NCBI RefSeq assembly: GCF_030055635.1
Contig: NZ_JASFYM010000006.1
Coordinates: 29,262 to 92,597 of the forward strand
Origin: Methanothrix sp.
GTDB taxonomy: Archaea; Halobacteriota; Methanosarcinia; Methanotrichales; Methanotrichaceae
DNA length: 63,336 nucleotides
Direction: 5' to 3'
This document shows positions 35,109-43,396 of this stretch, in pieces. Both the position numbers and the translations under genes were made by a program. The notes below the pieces were generated by a model. That model was not told the DNA's origin. It did no database searches and worked only from the letters and a program-made list of their open reading frames with translations. Positions within the stretch are counted from its first letter, which is position 1; the number at the start of each line of letters is the position of its first letter.

Positions 35109-35627
35109 ATGAGCAAGCAAGCTGCATTTCTGTTTCTTGTGTGCCTGCTACTGTATGTGCTCTGCTGTGATGCGTGCGCAGAGACGATCTCCCTCGGACC
35201 ACGGAGTATTTACATCGACATGAGCTGCGTGCCGGATCCGTATGTTGTAGTCCATGGGATGATCGAGGAGACGCACCGGCCAGAGGAGCTCAACTGCAAG
35301 CTCTACACAACCACCATCGGCCATGCGAATGATGTCGTTCTGGAGCTTCACAGGCTGGATGGAGAGATAAACGTGAGCATGGAGAGGCTGGTGCCGTTCG
35401 CTGAGCATCTTATTCCCCAGGGCTGGAGCACAGAGCATGGGGATTTTGAGGTGGATGGTCACAAGGGGGTACTCATAAATGCGACAGATCTCTACTATCC
35501 GAAGATGCGCCTGGTATGCTTCAGCCCTGACGGCGATGACGGCTGGGGGCGCGATATAATCGTCGGACGCTCCACGGTATGGGGCAACCGCAGCATCGAT
35601 CTCTTCAGATCGATACGGATACTGTAG
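35109..35627 (+). CDS. Hypothetical secreted protein (172 aa)
   Basis: Not recognised. The signal peptide MSKQAAFLFLVCLLLYVLCC leads to DACAETIS. The mature region has a few Cys residues and no catalytic motif. ATG 35109 is set by AGGAGG seven bases upstream, a site that belongs to a transposon-end-like repeat. A longer frame from 34983 overlaps rimI and is rejected. Likely exported or surface bound. Confidence 0.7.
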   Translation: MSKQAAFLFLVCLLLYVLCCDACAETISLGPRSIYIDMSCVPDPYVVVHGMIEETHRPEELNCKLYTTTIGHANDVVLELHRLDGEINVSMERLVPFAEHLIPQGWSTEHGDFEVDGHKGVLINATDLYYPKMRLVCFSPDGDDGWGRDIIVGRSTVWGNRSIDLFRSIRIL

Positions 35628-35891
35628 AGGCTTATGCAGTCAATTCGTCGGAGAGGTGACTCTGGTACCCAAATCAGCAGCAATAGACTCAGTATTTTTC
35701 TGTGAGTTTACCTATCCGCAAAATCACTGGGATGAGCCACTGTAGAAATCGAAGGCATGCGGCGATGCAACCAGTATCAGGTGTGATGATAAAAATCCAG
35801 CTCGCAACGGCATCAGCGGAGCCATTCTAATCTGAGGATCCCTGCACACACATCCGATCCGGTTAAGTACCCGCTCCCACAAGATGCTACC

Positions 35892-36584
35892 ATGCGATAC
35901 AGGAACGTGTGCGACAGGGTTTATGCGGTTGGAGGTCCTGATATCACAGGCGGCGACGACTGCTGTGTGTACCTTGTGGACTGCGGTGCTGATCTCGCTC
36001 TCATCGATGCAGGCCTGGGGAGGAGCGTCGATAAAATTCTGAGAAACGTCCAGTCCGCAGGATACGAGCCGTACTGCATAAAGTACATCATAGCGACACA
36101 CTGCCACATCGACCACATCGGGGGCATAGCGCCGCTGGTGAACCTCTACGGTCCCAAGGTCATTGCGCATGAGCTGGACCGGAGGGGAATAGAGGAGGTG
36201 CATGACGATCTCACTGCCGCGGACCTTTACGGCATCGAATACACGCCGACGAGGGTCGACATACCCCTGAAGGGAGAGCATGAGGTTATCCGCATAGGAG
36301 ATCTCGATTTCCACATGATACACACGCCAGGCCACACTCCCGGATCCATATCGCCCTTCATCGAGACAAAAGATGGCAGGGTCCTCTTCGGCCAGGACAT
36401 CCACGGGCCGTTCTCCCCAAAATGGGGCTCGGATCTTGCGATGTGGAGAAAATCGATGGCCAGGCTGCTTTCGCTGAACATAGATGTGCTCTGTGAGGGG
36501 CATGCAGGCGTCTACAGGGGAGAGAAGGCGAGAAGGTACATCGAGTCATACCTCAGGAGATACGGCCAGTCCCACAGCACCTAG
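35892..36584 (+). CDS. Metallo-beta-lactamase-fold hydrolase
   Basis: A 230-residue protein with the binuclear metal motif THCHIDH (residues 69-75), a later His in HTPGHTPGSIS, Asp in LFGQDIHG and His in CEGHAG, so all ligand positions are filled. The family includes glyoxalase II-like and lactonase-like enzymes; the substrate cannot be told from sequence. No signal peptide. Stands alone between a secreted protein and a small membrane protein. Confidence 0.85.
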   Translation: MRYRNVCDRVYAVGGPDITGGDDCCVYLVDCGADLALIDAGLGRSVDKILRNVQSAGYEPYCIKYIIATHCHIDHIGGIAPLVNLYGPKVIAHELDRRGIEEVHDDLTAADLYGIEYTPTRVDIPLKGEHEVIRIGDLDFHMIHTPGHTPGSISPFIETKDGRVLFGQDIHGPFSPKWGSDLAMWRKSMARLLSLNIDVLCEGHAGVYRGEKARRYIESYLRRYGQSHST

Positions 36585-36678
36585 GCGGGATGACGCGCGA
36601 TCCTGAGAGGAGCTGCTCCTCTCAGCTCAAAATGGTTAAGACCGAGGAGCGTGGAAACGAGGAGTTGGAGATGGTGAT

Positions 36679-36921
36679 GTGATCGAGCTCGGCATGGTAC
36701 TGCTGCTGATCGCAGTCGTTATTGGCATCTTCGTGATCCTCAGGTCCCTCAGAACGTTTTTGGTCAACGCGCTTATAGGCCTCTTTGTTTTGTACCTCGC
36801 AAATGCAGCCGCAGGTCTCGGCATAGGATACGACTGGTCTGTTGTATTGATATGCGCATTTGGCGGAGCGCTCGGCGCCCTGATGGTGATAGCACTTCAC
36901 ATCATGGGATGGGCGTTCTGA
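36679..36921 (+). CDS. BofA-family small membrane protein
   Basis: An 80-residue protein with three hydrophobic spans: GMVLLLIAVVIGIFVIL, TFLVNALIGLFVLYLA and VVLICAFGGALGALMVIAL. The motif LVNALIGLFVLYLAN is that of the BofA family, known in Bacillus for inhibiting pro-sigma-K processing; in archaea the role is unknown. It starts at GTG 36679 after GGAGATGGTGAT. Confidence 0.72.
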   Translation: MIELGMVLLLIAVVIGIFVILRSLRTFLVNALIGLFVLYLANAAAGLGIGYDWSVVLICAFGGALGALMVIALHIMGWAF

Positions 36922-36940
36922 GAGTCGCTCTGCGCACATC

Positions 36941-38185
36941 TCACAGAGGGGGCTGGATCTCCAGGAAGAGCCAGTAGACGGCCAGGTTCGCTGCTGTGAG
37001 GGGAATGCCGGCCTTGATGAACTCCACGAACGTTATCGTGGCTCCATCCTTCTCTGCGTTCTGAATGATTATGACGTTGCTTGCGGCTCCAAGAATCGAG
37101 AGGTTGCCAGCAATGGTGCTGCCAGCAGCCAGCGCGACCATCGCCTGGGCTGTCGCCCCGATCTGGTTGAGCACCGGCAGGTAGAGGGCGACGAAAGGCA
37201 CATTCGATACCAGCTGGCTCAGCGTGACGCTCAGCCCGAGGACCATGGGTATGGAGGCGATCTCACTGCTATCCAGATTCAGTGAGCCCTGGATGAAGCC
37301 CGACCTCCAAACAGCCTCCATGAGAACGAACATCGATGCGAAGAATATCAGCGTCTCCCAGTCGATGCCTCTGAGTATCTCCCACCTGCGGTTGCTCAGG
37401 AGGATAACCGGGAGAGCTGCTGCCACGGCGATGTATGTCAGCCTGAACGATTCCCCGATGCCCCATATCACAGCTCCCATCTTCAGCACTATGAGAATCA
37501 CGATCATCGAGAGAGAGATCCTGCATGCTCTTGCGAGATGCTCGTCCCTGAGCGCATCATTCACATGTATCTGATCCAGCCTCCTGAACTCGTTCCTGTA
37601 AAACGCCTTCATCAGGAGATATACAATGAAGAGGTTGATGCATGTCGGTATGAATAGATTCCCGAAGAAGTCTGCAAATGGGTTCTCCAGACCACCGTCG
37701 ATCGCTATGAGCAGGTTCTGTGGGTTGCCGATCGGGCTCATCGCGCTTCCTATGGTCACCGCGAACGCCAGCGAGAGGAGCATGAGACCTGGTGCGACCC
37801 TGTGGACCCTGGAGAGGTAAAGCACCACAGGTGTGCCTATTATCGCTATTGTGTCGTTCATGAGAAACGCGGAGAGCATGCCCATCCCGAAGAGCAGCAT
37901 TATGAGAAGCTCATCTGTGCTGTCAGCCCTCCCGAAGAGCCTGTTTGTGAGATGGAACAGATATCCGCTCTGGCGCATCGCCTCCCCGACCACAAACATG
38001 CCTGCAAGAAAGATCATTACATCGACGTTGATCGAGCGGATGGCATCCACGGGGGAGATCTCGCCGAGCGCGACGACAGCTATCGCTCCTACTGTCATTA
38101 TCTGCCAGATCTTCAGCCTGAGTCCGCCGACCTGCCTGAACGCTATGAGCACGAGCACGAGGATCAGAATAAGTGGTGAGATCAA
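36941..38185 (-). CDS. ArsB/NhaD-SLC13 superfamily ion transporter
   Basis: A 414-residue polytopic membrane protein with about eleven spans and an internal duplication: FLAGMFVVGEAMRQSGYL in the first half and FFASMFVLMEAVWRSGF in the second. SAFLMNDTIAIIGTPVVL and SPIGNPQNLLIA match the paired re-entrant motifs of the ArsB/NhaD family. The substrate (arsenite, Na+/H+ or dicarboxylate) cannot be assigned; no arsR or arsA is nearby. Confidence 0.85.
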   Translation of the reverse strand: MISPLILILVLVLIAFRQVGGLRLKIWQIMTVGAIAVVALGEISPVDAIRSINVDVMIFLAGMFVVGEAMRQSGYLFHLTNRLFGRADSTDELLIMLLFGMGMLSAFLMNDTIAIIGTPVVLYLSRVHRVAPGLMLLSLAFAVTIGSAMSPIGNPQNLLIAIDGGLENPFADFFGNLFIPTCINLFIVYLLMKAFYRNEFRRLDQIHVNDALRDEHLARACRISLSMIVILIVLKMGAVIWGIGESFRLTYIAVAAALPVILLSNRRWEILRGIDWETLIFFASMFVLMEAVWRSGFIQGSLNLDSSEIASIPMVLGLSVTLSQLVSNVPFVALYLPVLNQIGATAQAMVALAAGSTIAGNLSILGAASNVIIIQNAEKDGATITFVEFIKAGIPLTAANLAVYWLFLEIQPPL

Positions 38186-38357
38186 CTGTGGTCATCCTCT
38201 GGCATCGAATTTCTGGACAGAAGCGAGTCCCAGCTATTTCATGGTATATATATTTTGCTCCAAGAGTGGCGATCCGGAGGATGATCAGCTCCAGATAACT
38301 CCACTGCCCCGGGGTGCTGTTCTCAATGAATCGAGCAAATCGCTCTGCCCCCTGCTC

Positions 38358-39152
38358 TCACTCCGAGAGGCGCAGGAGTATGCCTGTGTTCCTGGCCCGC
38401 TCGATCGTTATCTCCAGGGCGATCAGTCCTGCGATCATGTACGCACTCACCATCGCCGCTCCTGTCAGGATGTGGTGATCCCCAAAGCCGTAGGCGGACC
38501 TGTAGTACTCCAGAAAGTACGTCAGCGGCACGGCACGTGCCATGAGCTGGAGCGGCTCCGGAAGAACGCTGACCGGATAGTATATCCCGCTTATGAGCAT
38601 GATCACTCCGCTCAGGCTCCATGCTGCAACATCTGCCTTCTGCCCGAAGAGGAGGATCGAGATGCAGACGATCATCCCTATTATGGCTGAGACTGCGAAG
38701 ACCCCTGTCAGAAATATCAGAACCGTGTGGATACCTCCTGCGAGGAAATCAAAGCCGAAGAGGATTCTGCTGATGACAACGAGTATCGTGAATGCAAATG
38801 TTCCCCTCACCATCCCGAAAAGGAGGGCGCCGAGCACGAGGTGGTACCCACGCACAGGAGATACGAATGTGTTCTTTATGCTCTTCGACCACATGTCGAA
38901 GAGCAGAACGTAGGCGACATCTATCTGGCATATCTGGAGGATCGTCAGCCCGATCGCACCCACTAGGAGGAACGCGACTGTGTTCCCCCCTACACCCAAA
39001 AACCTGGTCATCAGGCCGATGGAGAGAAGGCTGATCAGCGGCCAGAAGACGAGCTCGAAGACCGTGAACACGTTCCTCTTTGATATTATCCAGTTCTTGT
39101 ATGCCGCTGATAGGCACTTGTTGATCTCACCCTGCAAGCTCAATGAAAACAT
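38358..39152 (-). CDS. ABC-2 type transporter permease
   Basis: About 264 residues with six predicted spans. NWIISKRNVFTVFELVFWPL at the N-terminus and SGIYYPVSVLPEPLQLMARA near 190 are ABC-2 permease blocks. ATG 39152 overlaps the end of the ATPase gene by 26 bases, so it is translationally coupled. The pair resembles NodIJ or drug/lipid exporters; the substrate is unknown. Confidence 0.87.
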   Translation of the reverse strand: MFSLSLQGEINKCLSAAYKNWIISKRNVFTVFELVFWPLISLLSIGLMTRFLGVGGNTVAFLLVGAIGLTILQICQIDVAYVLLFDMWSKSIKNTFVSPVRGYHLVLGALLFGMVRGTFAFTILVVISRILFGFDFLAGGIHTVLIFLTGVFAVSAIIGMIVCISILLFGQKADVAAWSLSGVIMLISGIYYPVSVLPEPLQLMARAVPLTYFLEYYRSAYGFGDHHILTGAAMVSAYMIAGLIALEITIERARNTGILLRLSE

Positions 39153-40056
39153 CCTCCAGATCAGGCTCTTCCACACTAAGATCAAGAATCTCAGCGCTCT
39201 GAAATGTGCGCATGACCCTGCTGAATGTAGCCTCGTTCTTATCGATGACCAGATCGGCCCTGCCCGATGAAAGATCTGCTGATATCACTCCTGGAATCGA
39301 CCGGAGGGCATTTGCCTCTATATCTCCCGTGTACCATATCGTCAGCCTCTCTCCAAGCTTCAGGCTCCTCTTCAGCCTTGCCGGTGTGTCCTGTGCGACG
39401 ATGCGCCCCTCCTTCAGGAACGCTATCATGCCGCAGAGCTCCTCGGCCTCTGGCATGTAGTGCGTGGTCATGACCACAGAGACGCCCATGTCCCTGTGGA
39501 TTCTCCTCACCAGCGCTCTCGTCCTCTGGGCCATCTGCGGATCCAGGCCGGTCGTAGGCTCATCCAAAAACAAGAGCTTAGGCCCGTTCAGCATCGCCTT
39601 CGCAAGCGATAGTCTCTGCTTCACGCCGGTCGAGAGGTTCTCGAAGCGCGTGTCCTGATACTCGTAGAGACCGAAGCTCTCCATCGACCAGTCCACTGCC
39701 CTCTCGAGCTCCCTTCCATGGAGACCGTATAGCATGCCTGAGTGGCGCAGGTTCTCTCTGACAGTAAGGCTCCACGGAAAGTTCGGCTTGCCTGTGCTTA
39801 TGTTAATGTGCTTCCTGACCTCGTGTGTATTCCTGCGGGCGTCTATACCCAGAATCGTGAGCTCGCCCCTGTCAGGGTATATCAGAGTGGAGAATATCGA
39901 GAGCAGGGTGGTCTTACCGGAGCCGTTCGGACCGAGTATGCCGAATATCTCCTCTCCATCTATCAGGAGATTGATATCCTTGAGAACCTCTTTCCTCCTC
40001 CGGAACAGCGTGTTGAATCCCTTGCATATCCCGAGTGCACAGACCGCATCATTCAT
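39127..40056 (-). CDS. ABC transporter ATPase (ABC-2 family)
   Basis: 309 residues. Walker A GPNGSGKTT, Q-loop region, signature LSTGVKQRLSLAKAM, Walker B LLFLDEPTTGLD and switch His in TTHYMPEAEELC are complete. A C-terminal accessory region of about 80 residues is typical of NodI/DrrA-type ATPases. It powers the permease encoded downstream. Its upstream flank is a decayed tnpB element. Confidence 0.93.
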   Translation of the reverse strand: MNDAVCALGICKGFNTLFRRRKEVLKDINLLIDGEEIFGILGPNGSGKTTLLSIFSTLIYPDRGELTILGIDARRNTHEVRKHINISTGKPNFPWSLTVRENLRHSGMLYGLHGRELERAVDWSMESFGLYEYQDTRFENLSTGVKQRLSLAKAMLNGPKLLFLDEPTTGLDPQMAQRTRALVRRIHRDMGVSVVMTTHYMPEAEELCGMIAFLKEGRIVAQDTPARLKRSLKLGERLTIWYTGDIEANALRSIPGVISADLSSGRADLVIDKNEATFSRVMRTFQSAEILDLSVEEPDLEDVFIELAG

Positions 40057-40114
40057 GGCTCAAATGACCTGATCCTCCCTGATGCAAACGAAACCTGCCA
40101 TCGTTGTTCATCTC

Positions 40115-40560
40115 GTGACTTCCCTCCCAGTAAGGGAAAGGGCTTCATGCGCTTCGACGAGCTTCGATGTTGTCGAAGCCTCTCGACGCAGTCGAGAGCT
40201 GTCGAAGGCTTCATGGATCCTGTTACCCAGTGTGCTCCTACTGGCGTAGAGGAAGTGTCCTACTATATAAGTGGCTACTCTGCGTTGCGGTCTCTGTCCA
40301 GCTTGATCCCGCACCGCAGGCATTCATGGACTCTATCGTTACCATGAAAGCACGACATGGAGGGTTGACCTTACTTGTCGGGTTGTTTGGACGAAACCAA
40401 CCCGCATCTCAAACGCTTTCATCCTTTTGGCACGCCTCTAATGTCGCATGCAGCGTTTCAGCGTTTTCGGTACGATGATGCCACAACCTGAGCAGCGCTG
40501 AGATGTGCATCTGGGGTAGAAGCAGTGACCGCTATAAGTAGCCACTCGGATGCAGCCTGT
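40115..40560 (-). pseudogene. Decayed IS605-type tnpB 3' end with nested insertion
   Basis: On the minus strand, YPRCTSQRCSGCGIIVPKTL (about 40450-40510) is the first half of the TnpB zinc finger. RVHECLRCGIKLDRDRNAE (40278-40335) is the second half. About 110 bp with a palindrome GGGTTGgTTTcgtccAAAcAACCC separate them. The tail STPVGAHW and DCVERLRQHRSSSKR (about 40160-40255) matches the remnant at 6500-6757. The outer edge at 40115 reads GTGACTTCCCTCCC then a hairpin, the right-end pattern of the family. No RuvC motif is left. Confidence 0.75.
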
Positions 40561-40588
40561 ACGCCCTAACACAGAGATGCTGTTGTGT

Positions 40589-41083
40589 TCATATGTGTTT
40601 TTCACATCTGTACCGGCATGCATTATACACCTCTGAGATGATCACGTGGCTCAGCCTGTAGCCACCTCTGCTTCTGGGGATCTCCGGATAGCTCTCGACC
40701 GTCTCGATGCTCAGACAGGAAGCGCCCGAGTCGCGGATCTCCTTCAGGACAGACCAGGGTATCAGATGAGCGCTTTTCGATCTGCCTCTTCCGCCCCGGA
40801 ACTCAACCGCCAGCACCCCTGTGCGGCCTGAGAGCTCTATGAACCTGCCCTCCCTCTCGATCTGATCCGGGGAGAAGTGCTGCTTGAAATACAGTGGTCC
40901 CTCTGTGGCGAGGCTCTTGCACTCTATGGCGAGGTAGTACTCGGGGTATCTCGAGTCGACGAGCACGTCCATATGCTGCGCTGAGAACCTGGCCTGCCTT
41001 AGCCTGTAAGCGATCGCCTCGATCCCCTCCTCCTCGAAGAACGTGTTGAATGCCCTCACGAGCTCCCATTCGAACTCAGCCAA
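40589..41083 (-). CDS. PD-(D/E)XK nuclease-like protein (Holliday-junction-resolvase-like)
   Basis: About 164 residues. The core HMDVLVDSRYPEYYLAIECKS supplies Asp and ExK spaced as in PD-(D/E)XK nucleases, preceded by a helix with Glu (FEWELVRAFNTFFEEEG), as in archaeal Hjc-type proteins. It is not the canonical hjc, so the substrate is unknown. The start is taken at TTG 41083 after GGGGTC because the region upstream carries no conserved protein. It is divergent from the SAP microprotein and lies beside a tnpB remnant. Confidence 0.65.
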   Translation of the reverse strand: MAEFEWELVRAFNTFFEEEGIEAIAYRLRQARFSAQHMDVLVDSRYPEYYLAIECKSLATEGPLYFKQHFSPDQIEREGRFIELSGRTGVLAVEFRGGRGRSKSAHLIPWSVLKEIRDSGASCLSIETVESYPEIPRSRGGYRLSHVIISEVYNACRYRCEKHI

Positions 41084-41154
41084 GCAGACCCCATGTGAAG
41101 GGATAATCGATATGTTTATGATTCTTGTGATCGAAAAATAAAAGGGTGGTTTTC

Positions 41155-41307
41155 TTGGACCTGGAGGAGATAGCGGCAAAGTACACCATGAAGGATCTCA
41201 GGCCGATAGCCAAGAAGTACGGGATCCCGACCCGATGCGTTAAGAAGATCGATATAGTAAAGCAGCTCCCCCCGGAGGCGCTGGAGGAGCTGGAGAAGAA
41301 GAGCTGA
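41155..41307 (+). CDS. SAP-domain-like microprotein (50 aa)
   Basis: A short gene starting at TTG 41155 after AAGGGTGG. The sequence YTMKDLRPIAKKYGIPTRCV followed by KKIDIVKQL matches the helix-extended-loop-helix SAP pattern (L-x-x-L-x-x-x-G-x-x-x-x-G-x-K-x-x-L-v), used in DNA or RNA binding. It ends in an acidic, helical ELEKKS tail. Codon use is strongly biased in the third position, as in neighbouring genes. Divergent from the nuclease-like gene with 71 bp between starts, so the two may share regulation. Confidence 0.6.
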   Translation: MDLEEIAAKYTMKDLRPIAKKYGIPTRCVKKIDIVKQLPPEALEELEKKS

Positions 41308-41471
41308 GAGTTCCGGGGCCTGATCATACATAGCTCTGTTTCACTGTTATCCGGTGGTATCGCTGAACTCATGGTTCCGGGAGCAATGCAGTTGATGATA
41401 ACAGGTGAGGGTGTCGGAGAGCCCAAGATATCTCGATTCTTGCGAACCTCTGCGGGTTCGGGATCAGCATC

Positions 41472-42131
41472 ATGAATAGCATCGGTCGGCTTGTTCGTGC
41501 CAGAGCAGCGGATGAAGCGTGGCGCCGTGGTCTCAACATCATATGGCGGCAGGGCGCCGAGATCGAGGACGAGAGGGGCTCGAGGACGAAGGAGCTGATG
41601 AACCTCATGGTAGTCGTCGAGGACGCGAGCTCCTGCGTTGCACCCCGCGAGTACTCCTGGACAGAGGAGCGTCTGGATGAGTATGCGTCACAGCTCCTTT
41701 CCCCTGAGAACCCCGGGTTCGAGTACACCTACGGGGAGAGGCTCAGGTCGTGGAACGGAGAGGTCGACCAGATCGCTGTGATAATAAATCGCCTTAGAAA
41801 GAATCCCGGGACGAGGAGGGCGACCGCGGTGACCTGGATTCCTCCGGTGGATCACAGGAGGGATGAGGTGCCGTGCATGGTAGTCTGCGATTTCAAAATA
41901 AGATCCGGCAGGCTGAACCTCACAGTGATGTTCAGGAGCCATGACTTCGCCGGAGCTTATCCTGCGAATGTTTACGCTCTGACAAGGCTCCTCCGCTATG
42001 TCTCAGAGGAGACCGGAACGGCACCGGGGAGCATCACCACGCTTAGCGCATCAGCCCACATCTATGAGCACGACTGGGACTGGGTGGAGAGCATGATCGT
42101 GAGAGTGGGGGAGCGGCAGGCTGGTCTTTAG
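41472..42131 (+). CDS. thyA: Thymidylate synthase (archaeal type)
   Basis: Converts dUMP to dTMP using a folate or methanopterin C1 carrier. 219 residues, the short archaeal form. The nucleophile is Cys135 in the PC motif of DEVPCMVVCDF; RSHDFAGAYPANVYALTRLL corresponds to the RSND-x-x-x-G-x-P-x-N dUMP-binding block, and SASAHIYEHDWDW to the HIY motif. No second gene of the pathway is adjacent. Confidence 0.93.
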   Translation: MNSIGRLVRARAADEAWRRGLNIIWRQGAEIEDERGSRTKELMNLMVVVEDASSCVAPREYSWTEERLDEYASQLLSPENPGFEYTYGERLRSWNGEVDQIAVIINRLRKNPGTRRATAVTWIPPVDHRRDEVPCMVVCDFKIRSGRLNLTVMFRSHDFAGAYPANVYALTRLLRYVSEETGTAPGSITTLSASAHIYEHDWDWVESMIVRVGERQAGL

Positions 42132-42206
42132 GGATCGCACCAGCCCTACCCCATCTGGCGGTTGGCCACTCATGAAGACATTCATCCTCCAGATGGCGCT
42201 GCTAAG

Positions 42207-42250
42207 CGCACTCCTCTCCGGCCTGAAGACCGGAGCTTGCGCCATGTTTA
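42207..42250 (-). repeat. Solo IS605-type right-end hairpin
   Basis: GCACTCCT then CTCCGGCCTGAAGACCGGAG then CTTGCGCCATG, the cleanest copy of the family; the stem CTCCGG/CCGGAG is perfect. It lies between thyA and the thioredoxin gene. Confidence 0.65.
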
Positions 42251-42337
42251 TTATCTATAAGCCGCTCTGCTGGCGCGCCATCGAATGAAGATGCGTGATA
42301 TCGCACCGATGCGATCTCCTAGGGCGCCCGATGCGAC

Positions 42338-42760
42338 CTAATCCAGGTATTTCTTAATCCTGCTCATCAGGATCTGCTTCGGATACGCTCCAACAAGCCT
42401 GTCGACGAGCCTGCCGTTCCTGAAGACCAGGAGCGTTGGTATCGCGGTGATGCCGTACTTTCTCGATGTGAGCGGGTTCTGATCCACATTCAGCTTCCCG
42501 AACACCACGCGTCCCTTCAGCTCGCGCGCCATCTCATCTATCACAGGCGCGATGGCCCTGCAAGGCCCGCACCACTCAGCCCAGCAGTCAACCACGAATA
42601 CAGGGTACTGCTTTATTCCGGAATCCATGCTGCTGTCCGTCACCAGAACCGGCCTGTCCGGGTACTCTATTCTGGGCTCGCTCGCCACATGCGACCTCGC
42701 GGCCAGCTCGCGCTTCAGCTCCTCGAGCTTCTTTCTCCTTATCTCATCCAGCTCATCCAT
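42338..42760 (-). CDS. Thioredoxin with N-terminal extension
   Basis: 140 residues. A charged helix (MDELDEIRRKKLEELKREL) precedes a complete thioredoxin domain with WAEWCGPCRAIAPVI, NVDQNPLTSRKYGI and the cis-Pro motif AIPTLLVF. ATG 42760 overlaps the DUF1638 gene by eight bases, so the two are coupled. It probably reduces a disulfide in a partner protein; the link with DUF1638 is inference from context. Confidence 0.92.
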   Translation of the reverse strand: MDELDEIRRKKLEELKRELAARSHVASEPRIEYPDRPVLVTDSSMDSGIKQYPVFVVDCWAEWCGPCRAIAPVIDEMARELKGRVVFGKLNVDQNPLTSRKYGITAIPTLLVFRNGRLVDRLVGAYPKQILMSRIKKYLD

Positions 42761-43343
42761 AGCGGACCTCCAGCCTCTTCGCCGCATCAGATATGAGCGA
42801 TCTGAAGTGATCAAGCTTTCCAGGGATTATGCGGTACTGGAGGAGCGTGAAGTCCATGAACTCCAGGAGATCCTTCTCGTAAGCGTCTGCATTTCCCAGC
42901 GTGTCTATGAATATAACGCCCTTGAAGCATCCCATCTCGAGTCGTGCCTCCTCCATGCCCCAGCCGAGCCGTCTGAATATGTCGCGCCAGCACTCGATCC
43001 ATCCCGGGGTCAGGTAGAAGTATAGCCCCTCTGATGCGATCCTCTCAACCTCACGCCTTGTTATGAGCGCGTCTATGCAGTTCTGGCAGTCTATCAGCTC
43101 AGCTCTGTATCCTCTTAGAAGATCGTTCATCTTCGGATGGCAGGCGCCGTAGACCACGATGATTTTGCTATTCTTACAGGACTCCAGCGCCTCTCTCAGC
43201 CGGAGCGCCAGCGCATCGAAATCGACATGCAGACCCGGATCCAAATAAATTGGATCAAACGAGAAATCCAGATCCCCGGAGATACGCTCGATCTCCTTTC
43301 TGAAGACGCCGCATGCGATCATGGAGTACCCAGCGGTGCTCAT
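42753..43343 (-). CDS. DUF1638 family protein
   Basis: 196 residues starting MSTAGYSMIACGVFRKEIER, with YLDPGLHVDFDALALRLREA, IVVYGACHPKMNDLL, DCQNCIDAL and YFYLTPGWIECWRDIF, the blocks I associate with DUF1638, a corrinoid/methyltransferase-associated family of unknown activity. ATG 43343 is fixed by GGAGG six bases upstream, inside sequence resembling an IS605 left end. Second gene of a trio with the dehydrogenase-like gene upstream and thioredoxin downstream. Confidence 0.78.
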   Translation of the reverse strand: MSTAGYSMIACGVFRKEIERISGDLDFSFDPIYLDPGLHVDFDALALRLREALESCKNSKIIVVYGACHPKMNDLLRGYRAELIDCQNCIDALITRREVERIASEGLYFYLTPGWIECWRDIFRRLGWGMEEARLEMGCFKGVIFIDTLGNADAYEKDLLEFMDFTLLQYRIIPGKLDHFRSLISDAAKRLEVRYG

Positions 43344-43375
43344 AGGAACCTCCTCGGGTGCAGTGGTAGCTGATC
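43344..43375 (+). repeat. Left-end-like repeat directly upstream of DUF1638 gene (site C)
   Basis: AGGAACCTCCTCGGGTGCAG then TGGTAGC matches the first 30 bases of the left end at 60016 (AGGAACCTCCTGGGGTGTAG then GGGGAGC) with five differences, and is placed identically relative to a start codon. The hairpin that should follow is missing. Confidence 0.4.
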
Positions 43376-43396
43376 TCATATGTGTCTGAGCAAAGC

